From assembly GCA_946902985.2 (NCBI GenBank), contig OX336388.2:1698893978-1698957977 (forward strand): DNA of 64,000 nucleotides, in the 5' to 3' direction. Numbering within the stretch: the first letter of the stretch is position 1; the number at the start of each line of letters is the position of its first letter. The translations under genes were made by a program, and so were the position numbers. Shown here in pieces: positions 1 through 12,060 of this stretch. The DNA is from Meconema thalassinum. Lineage: Eukaryota; Arthropoda; Insecta; Orthoptera; Tettigoniidae. A model generated the notes under the pieces. That model did not search any database. It had not been told where the DNA came from and saw nothing but the letters and a program-made list of their open reading frames with translations.

Positions 1-104
1 TGACAGGTAACATTAACTTCGTTACTAATTATGACAAGTAACATTAATTTCGATACTAATTATGGCAGGTAACTGTAACATCGATACTAATTATGACAGG
101 TAAC

Positions 105-119
105 AGTAACTTCGTTACT
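105..119 (+). other. Short dyad AGTAAC-TTC-GTTACT in a monomer (representative)
   Basis: AGTAACTTCGTTACT is a perfect inverted repeat of six bases around TTC. It forms wherever an AACAGTAAC monomer also has GTTAC. Monomers with AACTGTAAC plus GTTAC keep five bases (GTAAC-TTC-GTTAC), while the commoner GATAC form breaks one pair. The dyad is therefore present in a subset of monomers across the window. A six-base stem is weak as DNA, and I do not claim a structure in vivo. Confidence 0.6.
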
Positions 120-651
120 AATTATGACAGGAAACTGTAATTTCGATACAAATTATAACAGGTAACTGTAACTTCGTTAATAATTATGACAAGTAACTGT
201 AATTTCGATACAAATTATGGCAGGTAACTGTAACTTCGATACTAAATATGACAATTACCTCTAACTTAGTTACTAATTATGACAAGTAACTTTAATTTTA
301 TTAAAAATTATGGCAGGTAACTGTAACTTCGACACTAATTATGACAGGTAACTGTAACTTCGTTACTAATTATGACAAGTAACAGTAACTTCGATACTAA
401 TTATGACAAGTAACATTAATTTCGATACTAATTATGGCAGTTAACAGTACCTTCGATACTAATTATGACAGATAACTGTAACTTCGATACTAATTATGAC
501 AAGGAACTGTAATTTCGATACTAATTATGGCAGGTAATTGTAACTTCGTTACTAATTATGACAAGTAAATTTAATTTCGATACAAATTATGGCAGGTAAC
601 TGTAATTTCGATACTAATTATGACAGGTAACAGTAACTTCGATACTAATTA

Positions 652-899
652 TGACATGTAACAGTAACTTCGTTACTAAAAAAGGCAAGTAACTGTAATA
701 TCGATACAAATTATGGCAGCTAACTGTAACTTCGATACTATTTATGACAGGTGACAGTAACTTCGATACTAATTATGACAGAAAACAGTAACTTCGATAC
801 TTATTATGACAGGTAACAGTAACTTCTATAATAATTATGGCAGGTAACTGTAACTTCGATACAAATTAAGACAGTTAACTGTAACCTCGTTACTAATTA
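652..899 (+). repeat. Diverged eight-monomer cluster of module alpha (reference copy)
   Basis: Eight successive monomers carry the most unusual variants in alpha: ACATGTAACAG ending CTAAAAAAGGC (A-run 678-683), AATATCG, GGCAGCTAAC, GGTGACAG, ACAGAAAACAG with CTTATTATG, CTTCTATAATAAT, and AATTAAGACAG. The A-run recurs at 3127, 5669, 6785 (five A), 9516, 12897, 16278, 21209, 23751, 25859, 28869, 34176, 36066, 37490, 41953, 46201, 47625, 49182, 49430, 50854, 52434, 52682, 54106, 55687, 55935, 57359 and 61639, at least 27 copies. It is the best ruler for the alpha organisation and is the block duplicated as X in the 3.25-kb amplification. Confidence 0.9.
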
Positions 900-2449
900 T
901 GACAGGTAACTGTAATTTCGATACAAATTTTGGAAGGTAACTGTAACTACGATACTAATTATGACAAGTAACTATAACTTCGATACTAATTATGACAGGT
1001 AACAGTAACTTCGATACTAATTATGACAGGAGACTGTAATTACGATACAAATTATAACAGGTAACTGTAACTTCGTTAATAACTATGCCAAGTTACTGTA
1101 ACTTCGATACTAATTATGACAGGTAACTGTAAGTTCGTTACTAATTATGGCAAGTAACTGTAATTTCGATACAAATTATGGCAGGTAATTGTAATTTCGA
1201 TACTAATTGTGACAGGTAACAGTTACTTCGATACTAATTATAACAATTAACAGTAACTTCGATACTAATTATGACAAGTAACTGTAACTTCGATACTAAT
1301 TATGACAGGTAACTGTAACTTCGTTACTAATTATGACAGGTAACTGTAATTTCGATACAAATTTTGGCAGGTAACTGTAACTTCGATACTAATTATGACA
1401 GGTAACAGTAACTTCGATACTAATTATGACAAGTAACTGTAACTTCGATACTAATTATGACAAGTAACTGTAACTTCGATACTAATTATGACAGGTAACT
1501 GTAACTTCGTTACTAATTATGACAGGTAACTGTAATTTCGATACAAATGTTGGCAGGTAACTGTAACTACGATACTAATTATGACAAGTAACTATAACTT
1601 CGATACTAATTATGACAGGTAACAGTAACTTCGATACTAATTATGACAGGAAACTGTAATTACGATACAAATTATAACAGGTAACTGTAACATCGTTAAT
1701 AATTATGACAAGTAACTGTAACTTCGATACTAATTATGACAGGTAACTGTAAGTTCGTTACTAATTATGGCAAGTAACTGTAATTTCGATACAAATTATG
1801 GCAGGTAATTGTAATTTCGATACTAATTGTGACAGGTAACAGTTACTTCGATACTAATTATGACAATTAACAGTAACATCGATACTAATTATGACAAGTA
1901 ACTGTAACTTCGATACTAATTATGACAGGTAACTGTAACTTCGTTACTAATCATGACAGGTAACTGTAATTTCGATACAAATTTTGGCAGGTAACTGTAA
2001 CTTCGATACTAATTATGACAGGTAACAGTAACTTCGATACTAATTATGACAAGTAACTGTAACTTCGATACTAATTATGACAAGTAACTCTAACTTCAAT
2101 ACTAATTATGACAGGTAACTGTAACTTCGTTACTAATTATGGCAAGTAACTGTAATTTCGATACAAATTATGGCAGGTAATTGTAATTTCGATACTAATT
2201 GTTACAGGTAACAGTAACTTCGATACAAATTATGACAGGTAACTGTAACTTCGTTACTAATTATGACAGGTAACTGTAATTTCGATACAAATTTTGGCAG
2301 GTAACTGTAACTTCGATACTAATTATGACAGGTAACAGTAACTTCGATACTAATTATGACAAGTAACTGTAATTTTGATAAAAATTATGGGAGGTAACTG
2401 TAACTTCGATACTAATTATGACAGGTAACAGTAACTTCGATACTAATAA

Positions 2450-4991
2450 TGACAGGTAACATTAACTTCGTTACTAATTATGACAAGTAACATTAATTTC
2501 GATACTAATTATGGCAGGTAACTGTAACATCGATACTAATTATGACAGGTAACAGTAACTTCGTTACTAATTATGACAGGAAACTGTAATTTCGATACAA
2601 ATTATAACAGGTAACTGTAACTTCGTTAATAATTATGACAAGTAACTGTAATTTCGATACAAATTATGGCAGGTAACTGTAACTTCGATACTAAATATGA
2701 CAATTACCTCTAACTTAGTTACTAATTATGACAAGTAACTTTAATTTTATTAAAAATTATGGCAGGTAACTGTAACTTCGACACTAATTATGACAGGTAA
2801 CTGTAACTTCGTTACTAATTATGACAAGTAACAGTAACTTCGATACTAATTATGACAAGTAACATTAATTTCGATACTAATTATGGCAGTTAACAGTACC
2901 TTCGATACTAATTATGACAGATAACTGTAACTTCGATACTAATTATGACAAGGAACTGTAATTTCGATACTAATTATGGCAGGTAATTGTAACTTCGTTA
3001 CTAATTATGACAAGTAAATTTAATTTCGATACAAATTATGGCAGGTAACTGTAATTTCGATACTAATTATGACAGGTAACAGTAACTTCGATACTAATTA
3101 TGACATGTAACAGTAACTTCGTTACTAAAAAAGGCAAGTAACTGTAATATCGATACAAATTATGGCAGCTAACTGTAACTTCGATACTATTTATGACAGG
3201 TGACAGTAACTTCGATACTAATTATGACAGAAAACAGTAACTTCGATACTTATTATGACAGGTAACAGTAACTTCTATAATAATTATGGCAGGTAACTGT
3301 AACTTCGATACAAATTAAGACAGTTAACTGTAACCTCGTTACTAATTATGACAGGTAACTGTAATTTCGATACAAATTTTGGAAGGTAACTGTAACTACG
3401 ATACTAATTATGACAAGTAACTATAACTTCGATACTAATTATGACAGGTAACAGTAACTTCGATACTAATTATGACAGGAGACTGTAATTACGATACAAA
3501 TTATAACAGGTAACTGTAACTTCGTTAATAACTATGCCAAGTTACTGTAACTTCGATACTAATTATGACAGGTAACTGTAAGTTCGTTACTAATTATGGC
3601 AAGTAACTGTAATTTCGATACAAATTATGGCAGGTAATTGTAATTTCGATACTAATTGTGACAGGTAACAGTTACTTCGATACTAATTATAACAATTAAC
3701 AGTAACTTCGATACTAATTATGACAAGTAACTGTAACTTCGATACTAATTATGACAGGTAACTGTAACTTCGTTACTAATTATGACAGGTAACTGTAATT
3801 TCGATACAAATTTTGGCAGGTAACTGTAACTTCGATACTAATTATGACAGGTAACAGTAACTTCGATACTAATTATGACAAGTAACTGTAACTTCGATAC
3901 TAATTATGACAAGTAACTGTAACTTCGATACTAATTATGACAGGTAACTGTAACTTCGTTACTAATTATGACAGGTAACTGTAATTTCGATACAAATGTT
4001 GGCAGGTAACTGTAACTACGATACTAATTATGACAAGTAACTATAACTTCGATACTAATTATGACAGGTAACAGTAACTTCGATACTAATTATGACAGGA
4101 AACTGTAATTACGATACAAATTATAACAGGTAACTGTAACATCGTTAATAATTATGACAAGTAACTGTAACTTCGATACTAATTATGACAGGTAACTGTA
4201 AGTTCGTTACTAATTATGGCAAGTAACTGTAATTTCGATACAAATTATGGCAGGTAATTGTAATTTCGATACTAATTGTGACAGGTAACAGTTACTTCGA
4301 TACTAATTATGACAATTAACAGTAACATCGATACTAATTATGACAAGTAACTGTAACTTCGATACTAATTATGACAGGTAACTGTAACTTCGTTACTAAT
4401 CATGACAGGTAACTGTAATTTCGATACAAATTTTGGCAGGTAACTGTAACTTCGATACTAATTATGACAGGTAACAGTAACTTCGATACTAATTATGACA
4501 AGTAACTGTAACTTCGATACTAATTATGACAAGTAACTCTAACTTCAATACTAATTATGACAGGTAACTGTAACTTCGTTACTAATTATGGCAAGTAACT
4601 GTAATTTCGATACAAATTATGGCAGGTAATTGTAATTTCGATACTAATTGTTACAGGTAACAGTAACTTCGATACAAATTATGACAGGTAACTGTAACAT
4701 CGATACTAATTCTGACAGGTAACAGTAACTTCGTTACTAATTATGACAGGAAACTGTAATTTCGATACAAATTATAACAGGTAACTGTAACTTCGTTAAT
4801 AATTATGACAAGTAACTGTATTTTCGATACAAATTATGGCAGGTAACTGTAACTTCGATACTAAATATGGCAATTAACACTAACTTCGTTACTAATTATG
4901 ACAAGTAACTGTAATTTTGATAAAAATTATGGCAGGTAACTGTAACTTCGATACTAATTATGACAGGTAACAGTAACTTCGAAACTAATAA
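2450..4991 (+). repeat. Module alpha, copy 2 (82 monomers, 2,542 bp)
   Basis: Full-length alpha unit: the start motif TGACAGGTAACATTAAC lies at 2450 and again at 4992, a distance of 2,542 = 82 x 31 exactly. Its first 2,249 bp duplicate window positions 1-2249. From 4699 to 4991 it continues with monomers (AACATCGATAC, TAATTCTGACAGG, GTATTTTCG, AAATATGGCAATTAACAC) that copy 1 lacks but that recur near 6.2, 7.8 and 22.7 kb. The same 2,542-bp spacing is seen between 20,532 and 23,074, which supports 82 monomers as the usual alpha length. Confidence 0.92.
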
Positions 4992-6541
4992 TGACAGGTA
5001 ACATTAACTTCGTTACTAATTATGACAAGTAACATTAATTTCGATACTAATTATGGCAGGTAACTGTAACATCGATACTAATTATGACAGGTAACAGTAA
5101 CTTCGTAACTAATTATGACAGGAAACTGTAATTTCGATACAAATTATAACAGGTAACTGTAACTTCGTTAATAATTATGACAAGTAAATGTAATTTCGAT
5201 ACAAATTATGGCAGGTAACTGTAACTTCGATACTAAATATGACAATTACCTCTAACTTAGTTACTAATTATGACAAGTAACTTTAATTTTGATAAAAATT
5301 ATGGCAGGTAACTGTAACTTCGACACTAATTATGACAGGTAACTGTAACTTCGTTACTAATTATGACAAGTAACAGTAACTTCGATACTAATTATGACAA
5401 GTAACATTAATTTCGATACTAATTATGGCAGTTAACAGTACCTTCGATACTAAATATGACAGATAACTGTAACTTCGATACTAATTATGACAAGGAACTG
5501 TAATTTCGATATTAATTATGGCAGGTAATTGTAACTTCGTTACTAATTATGACAAGTAACTGTAATTTCGATACAAATTATGGCAGGTAACTGTAATTTC
5601 GATACTAATTATGACAGGTAACAGTAACTTCGATACTAATTATGACATGTAACAGTAACTTCGTTACTAAAAAAGTCATGTAACTGTAATATCGATACAA
5701 ATTATGGCAGCTAACTGTAACTTCGATACTAATTATGACAGGTGACAGTAACTTCGATACTAATTATGACAGAAAACAGTAACTTCGATACTTATTATGA
5801 CAGGTAAGAGTAACTTCTATAATAATTATGGCAGGTAACTGTAACTTCGATACAAATTAAGACAGTTAACTGTAACTTCGTTACTAATTATGACAGGTAA
5901 CTGTAATTTCGATACAAATTTTGGCAGGTAACTGTAACTACGATACTAATTATGACAAGTAACTATAACTTCGATACTAATTATGACAGGTAACAGTAAC
6001 TTCGATACTAATTATGACAGGAAACTGTAATCACGATACAAATTATAACAGGTAACTGTAACTTCGTTAATAATTATGACAAGTAACTGTAACTTCGATA
6101 CTAATTATGATAGGTAACTGTAAGTTCGTTACTAATTATGGCAAGTAACTGTAATTTCGATACAAATTATGGCAGGTAATTGTAATTTCGATACTAATTG
6201 TTACAGGTAACAGTAACTTCGATACAAATTATGACAGGTAACTGTAACATCGATACTAATTATGACAGGTAACAGTAACTTCGTTACTTATTATGACAGG
6301 AAACTGTAATTTCGATACAAATTATAACAGGTAACTGTAACTTCGTTAATAATTATGACAAGTAACTGTATTTTCGATACAAATTATGGCAGGTAACTGT
6401 AACTTCGATACTAAATATGACAATTAACTCTAACTTCGTTACTAATTATGACAAGTAACTGTAATTTTGATAAAAATTATGGCAGGTAACTGTAACTTCG
6501 ATACTAATTATGACAGGTAACAGTAACTTCGATACTAATAA
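4992..6541 (+). repeat. Module alpha, copy 3, contracted to 50 monomers
   Basis: Starts like copies 1 and 2 and follows copy 2 at an offset of 2,542 bp (A-run at 5669 against 3127), with scattered substitutions such as CTTCGTAACTAA near 5103 and AAAAGTCATG near 5671. Near 6,197 it jumps from the monomer that in copy 2 precedes 3,659 to the one that follows 4,650: ACTAATTG is followed by TTACAGG instead of TGACAGG. The missing part is 992 bp = 32 x 31, so the monomer phase is preserved. The next copy start is at 6542, 1,550 bp = 50 monomers on. Confidence 0.85.
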
Positions 6542-8059
6542 TGACAGGTAACATTAACGTCGTTACTAATTATGACAAGTAACATTAATTTCGATACTAA
6601 TTATGGCAGGTAACTGTAACATCGATACTAATTATGACAGGTAACAGTAACTTCGTTACTAATTATGACAGGAAACTGTAATTTCGATACAAATTATAAC
6701 AGGTAACTGTAACTTCGTTAATAATTATGACAAGTAACTGTAATTTCGATACTAATTATGACATGTAACAGTAACTTCGTTACTAAAAAGGCAAGTAACT
6801 GTAATATCGATACAAATTATGGCAGCTAACTGTAACTTCGATACTAATTATGACAGGTAACTGTAATTTCGATACAAATTATGGCAGCTAACTGTAACTT
6901 CGATACTAATTATGACAGGTGACAGTAACTTCGATACTAATTATGACAGAAAACAGTAACTTCGATACTTATTATGACAGGTAACAGTAACTTCTATAAT
7001 AATGATGGCAGGTAACTGTAACTTCGATACAAATTAAGACAGTTAACTGTAACCTCGTTACTAATTATGACAGGTAACTGTAATTTCGATACAAATTTTG
7101 GCAGGTAACTGTAACTACGATACTAATTATGACAAGTAACTATAACTTCGATACTAATTATGACAGGTAACAGTAACTTCGATACTAATTATGACAGGAA
7201 ACTGTAATTACGATACAAATTATAACAGGTAACTGTAACTTCGTTAATAGTTATGACAAGTTACTGTAACTTCGATACTAATTATGACAGGTAACTGTAA
7301 GTTCGTTACTTATTATGGCATGTAACTGTAATTTCGATACAAATTATGGCAGGTAATTGTAATTTCGATACTAATTGTGACAAGTAACAGTTACTTCGAT
7401 ACTAATTATGACAATTAACAGTAACATCGATACAAATTATGACAAGTAACTGTAACTTCGATACTAATTATGACAGGTAACTGTAACTTCGTTACTAATC
7501 ATGACAGGTAACTGTAATTTCGATACAAATTTTGGCAGGTAACTGTAACTTCGATACTAATTATGACAGGTAACAGTAACTTCGATACTAATTATGACAA
7601 GTAACTGTAACTTCGATACAAATTATGACAAGTAACTCTAACTTCAATACTAATTATGACAGGTAACTGTAACTTCGTTACTAATTATGGCAAGTAATTG
7701 TAATTTCGATACAAATTATGGCAGGTAATTGTAATTTCGATACTAATTGTTACAGGTAACAGTAACTTCGATACAAATTATGACAGGTAACTGTAACATC
7801 GATACTAATTATGACAGGTAACAGTAACTTCGTTACTAATTATGACAGGAAACTGTAATTTCGATACAAATTATAACAGGTAACTGTAACTTCGTTAATA
7901 ATTATGACAAGTAACTGTAACTTCGATACTAAATATGGCAATTAACTCTAACTTCGTTACTAATTATGACAAGTAACTGTAATTTTGATAAAAATTATGG
8001 CAGGTAACTGTAACTTCGATACTAATTATGACAGGTAACAGTAACTTCGATACTAATAA
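6542..8059 (+). repeat. Module alpha, copy 4, contracted, with a 62-bp local duplication
   Basis: Begins TGACAGGTAACATTAACGTC. Near 6,752 it skips about 15 monomers: an AATTTCGATAC monomer runs straight into TAATTATGACATG, which elsewhere sits about 465 bp further on. The A-run of the following monomer is five A instead of six (6785-6789), giving a 30-bp monomer. The pair ending GGCAGCTAAC is then duplicated (6821 and 6883, 62 bp = 2 monomers). The rest is ordinary alpha sequence up to 8059. Length 1,518 bp equals 49 monomers minus one base, explained by the short monomer. Confidence 0.82.
6808..6931 (+). repeat. Two-monomer (62-bp) local duplication
   Basis: TATGGCAGCTAACTG appears with its GGC at 6821 and again at 6883, 62 bp apart, whereas other alpha copies have it once per cluster. 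The inserted pair includes a GGTAACTGTAATTTCG monomer. It is the smallest in-register duplication I see. Confidence 0.8.
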
Positions 8060-8740
8060 TGACAGATAACATTAACTTCGTTACTAATTATGACAAGTAA
8101 CATTAATTTCGATACTAATTATGGCAGGTATCTGTAACATCGATACTAATTATGACAGGTAACAGTAACTTCGTTACTAATTATGACAGGAAACTCTAAT
8201 TTCGATATAAATTATAACAGGTAACTGTAACTTCGTTAATAATTATGACAAGTAACTGTAATTTCGAAAAAAAAATTATGGCAGGTAACTGTAACTACGT
8301 TACTAATTATGACAATTAACTCTAACTTCGTTACTAATTATGACAAGTAACTTTAATTTTGATAAAAATTATGGCAGGTAACTGTAACTTCGACACTAAT
8401 TATGACAGGTAACTGTAACTTCGTTACTAATTATGACAAGTAACAGTAACTTCGATACTAATTATGACAAGTAACTGTAATTTCGAAAAAAAAATTATGG
8501 CAGGTAACTGTAACTACGTTACTAATTATGACAATTAACTCTAACTTCGTTACTAATTATGACAAGTAACTTTAATTTTGATAAAAATTATGGCAGGTAA
8601 CTGTAACTTCGACACTAATTATAACAGGTAACTGTAACTTCGTTAATAATTATGACAAGTAACTGTAATTTCGATACAAATTATGGCAGGTAACTGTAAC
8701 TTCGATACTAAATATGACAATTAACTCTAACTTCGTTACT
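8060..8740 (+). repeat. Short alpha fragment with a 219-bp (7-monomer) local duplication
   Basis: Starts with the alpha start motif in the variant form TGACAGATAACATTAAC. It contains two copies of a seven-monomer block that begins at a nine-A tract (8267-8275 and 8486-8494) followed by TTATGGCAGG and CTACGTTAC. The spacing of 219 bp is 7 x 31 plus 2, because the A-tract monomer is longer than 31 bp. The second copy departs near 8,617 at TAATTATAACAGG. The whole piece up to the next alpha start (8839) is only about 25 monomers. Confidence 0.82.
8267..8494 (+). repeat. Local tandem duplication bounded by A9 tracts
   Basis: CG followed by nine A and TTATGGCAGG occurs at 8267 and again at 8486. 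The monomers between them (CTACGTTAC, AATTAACTCTAAC, CTTTAATTTTGATAAAA, CTTCGACAC) recur after the second tract. It is a recent local duplication within the larger alpha organisation. Confidence 0.85.
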
Positions 8741-9929
8741 AATTATGACAAGTAACTGTAATTTTGATAAAAATTATGGCAGGTAACTGTAACATCGATA
8801 CTAATTATGACAGGTAACAGTAACTTCGATACTAATAATGACAGGTAACATTAACTTCGTTACTAATTATGACAAGTAACATTAATTTCGATACTAATTA
8901 TGGCAGGTAACTGTAACATCGATACTAATTATGACAGGTAACAGTAACTTCGTTACTAATTATGACAGGAAACTGTAATTTCGATACAAATTATAACAGG
9001 TAACTGTAACTTCGTTAATAATTATGACAAGTAACTGTAATTTCGATACAAATTATGGCAGGTAACTGTAACTTCGATACTAAATATGACAATTAACTCT
9101 AACTTCGTTACTAATTATGACAAGTAACTTTAATTTTGATAAAAATTATGGCAGGTAACTGTAACTTCGACACTAATTATGACAGGTAACTGTAACTTCG
9201 TTACTAATTATGACAAGTAACAGTAACTTCGATACTAATTATGACAAGTAACATTAATTTCGATACTAATTATGGCAGTTAACAGTACCTTCGATACTAA
9301 TTAAGACAGATAACTGTAACTTCGATACTAATTATGACAAAGAACTGTAATTTCGATACTAATTATGGCAGGTAATTGTAACTTCGTTACTAATTATGAC
9401 AAGTAACTATAATTTCGATACAAATTATGGCAGGTAACTGTAATTTCGATACTAATTATGACAGGTAACAGTAACTTCGATACTAATTATGACATGTAAC
9501 AGTAACTTCGTTACTAAAAAAGGCAAGTAACTGTAATTTCGATACAAATTATGGCAGCTAACTGTAACTTCGATACTAATTATGACAGGTGACAGTAACT
9601 TCGATACTAATTATGACAGAAAACAGTAACTTCGATACTTATTATGACAGGTAACAGTAACTTCTATAATAATTATGGCAGGTAACTGTAACTTCGATAC
9701 AAATTAAGACAGTTAACTGTAACTTCGTTACTAATTATGACAGGTAACTGTAATTTCGATAAAAACTTTGGCAGGTAACTGTAACTACGATACTAATTAT
9801 GACAAGTAACTATAACTTCGATACTAATTATGACAGGTAACAGTAACTTCGATACTAATTATGACAGGAAACTGTAATTACGATACAAATTATAATAGGT
9901 AACTGTAACTTCGTTACTAATTATGACAA

Positions 9930-12060
9930 GTAACCGTAATTTCGATACAAATTATGGCAGGTAACTGTAACTTCGATAATAAATATGACAGGTAACAGTT
10001 ACTTCGATACTAATTATGACAGGAAACTGTAATTATGATACAAATTATAACAGGTAACTGTAACTTCGTTAATAATTATGATAAGTAACTGTAATTTCGA
10101 TACAAATTATGAAGTTAACAGTACCTTCGATACTAATTATGACAGGTAACTGTAACTTCGATACTAGTTATGACAAGGAACTGTAATTTCGATACAAATT
10201 GTGGCAGGTAACTGTAACTTTGATACTAATTTTGACAGGTAACAATAACTTCGATACTAATTATGACAAGTAACTGTAGCTTCGTTACTAATTATGACAA
10301 GTAACTGTAATTTTGAAAAAAAAATTATGGCAGGTAACTGTAACTTCGATACTAATTATGACAGGTAACAGTAACTTCGATACTAATTATGACAGGTAAC
10401 TGCAACTTTTTAACTAATTATGACAAGTAACTGTAATTTCGATACTAATTATGGCAGGTAACTGTAACTTCGTTACTAATTATGACAAGTAACTGTAATT
10501 TCGATACAAATTATGGCAGGTAACTTAATTTCGTTACTAATTATGACAGGTAACAGTAACTTCGATACTAATTATGACAAGTAACAGTAACTTCGTTACT
10601 AATTATGACAAGTAACTGTAATTTCGATACAAATTATGGCATGTAACTGTAACTTCGATACTGATTATGACAGGTAACAGTAACTTCGATACTAATAATG
10701 ACAGAAAACAGTTACTTCGATACTAATTAGGACAGGTAACAGTAACATCGATAATAATTATGGCAGGAAACTGTAACTTCGATACTAATTATGACAAGTA
10801 ACTGTAATTTCGAAAAAAAAATTATGGCAGGTAACTGTAACTACGTTACTAATTATGACAAGTAACTGTAATTTCGATACAAATTATGGCAGGTAACTGT
10901 AACTTCGATAGTCATTATGACAGGTAACATTAACTTCGATACTAATTATGACAAGTAACTGTTACTTCGATACTAGTTATGACAGGTAACTGTAACGTCG
11001 TTACTAATTATGACAAGTAACTGTGATTTCGATACAAATTATGGCAGGTAACTGTAACTTCGATACTAATTATGACAGGTAGCAGTAACTTCGATACTAA
11101 TTAGGACACGTAACTGTAACTACGATACTAATTATGACAGGTAACTGTAACTTCGATACTTATTACGACAATTAACTCTAACTTCGTTACTAATTATGAC
11201 AAGTAACTGTAATTTTGATTAAAAATTATGGCAGGTAACTGTAACTTCGATACTCATTATGACAGGTAACATTAACTTCGATACAAATTATGACAAGTAA
11301 CAGTTTCTTCGATACTAATTATGACAGGTAACTGTAACGTCGTTACTAATTATGACAAGTAACTGTGATTTCGATACAAATTATGACAGGTAACAGTAAC
11401 TTCGATAATAAATATGACAAGTAACTGTAATTTCGATACAAATTATAGCAGGTAACTGTAATTTCGATACTAATTATGACAGGTAACAGTAACTTCGATA
11501 CTAATTATGACAAGTAACTGTAACTTCGATACTAATTATGACAGGTAACTGTAAGTTCGTTACTAATTATGGCAAGTAACTGTAATTTCGATACAAATTA
11601 TGGCAGGTAATTGTAATTTCGATACTAATTGTGACAGGTAACAGTTACTTCGTTACTAATTATGACAAGTAACTGTAATTTCGATACAAATTATGGCAGG
11701 TAACTTAATTTCGTTACTAATTATGACAGGTAACAGTAACTTCGATACTAATTATGACAAGTAACAGTAACTTCGTTACTAATTATGACAAGTAACTGTA
11801 ATTTCGATACAAATTATGGCATGTAACTGTAACTTCGATACTGATTATGACAGGTAACAGTAACTTCGATACTAATTATGACAGAAAACAGTTACTTCGA
11901 TACTAATTATGACAGGTAAGAGTAACATCGATAATAATTATGGCAGGAAACTGTAACTTCGATACTAATTATGACAAGTAACTGTGATTTCGATACAAAT
12001 TATGACAGGTATCTGTAACTTCGTTACTAATTATGACAGGTAACTGTAATTTCGATACAA
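9930..12060 (+). repeat. Module beta (reference copy) with 1,180-bp internal repeat
   Basis: Beta is recognised by AACCGTAATTTCG (9936), GAAGTTAACAG (10111), CTTTGATAC, AACAATAACTTCG, an A9 tract (10316-10324), GTAACTTAATTTCG (near 10,519), CTGATTATG (10661), a second A9 tract (10813-10821), GATAGTCATT (10907), ACTGTGATTTCG, GGTAGCAG, TTATTACGACAATT, TTGATTAAAAATT, ACTCATTATG and TATAGCAGG. The GTAACTTAATTTCG to GGCAGGAAACTG stretch then comes again 1,180 bp later (CTGATTATG at 11841). Other complete or partial copies: about 13.3-15.4, 18.24-20.37, 26.74-27.9, 29.75-31.97, 32.57-33.15, 38.35-40.09, 42.82-44.49, 48.5-49.16, 51.7-52.41, 55.0-55.66, 58.2-59.96 and 62.48-64.0 kb. Confidence 0.85.
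10316..10324 (+). repeat. A-tract monomer of variable length (reference)
   Basis: In beta some monomers have the middle GATACAA replaced by a pure A run, giving TGAAAAAAAAA before TTATGG. The run length varies between equivalent copies: nine A at 10316, 10813, 13697, 14194, 18628, 19125, 38755, 43218, 48867, 52119 and 58624; eight at 27124; ten at 30134 and 55371; seven at 62903. These mononucleotide changes account for several of the one- or two-base departures from exact 31-bp multiples. Confidence 0.85.

Larger units (their letters stand above)
1..2449 (+). repeat. Module alpha, copy 1 (79 monomers, 2,449 bp)
   Basis: First higher-order copy, cut by the left window edge. It starts TGACAGGTAACATTAACTTC at 1, and the same start recurs at 2450, giving a period of 2,449 bp = 79 x 31. 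Positions 1-2249 match 2450-4698 at every private variant I checked: TTTTATTAAAA near 297, ACTATTTATG near 738, TTGGAAGG near 930, TATGCCAAGTTAC near 1085, AAATGTTGG near 1547, TAATCATGAC near 1949. At 2250 the two copies part. Copy 1 then carries about 200 bp of different monomers (ATACAAATTTTGG, TTTTGATAAAAATTATGGGAGG) before the next copy starts. The full-length alpha unit elsewhere is 82 monomers, so this copy is three monomers short, presumably through an exchange near 2250. Confidence 0.93.
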
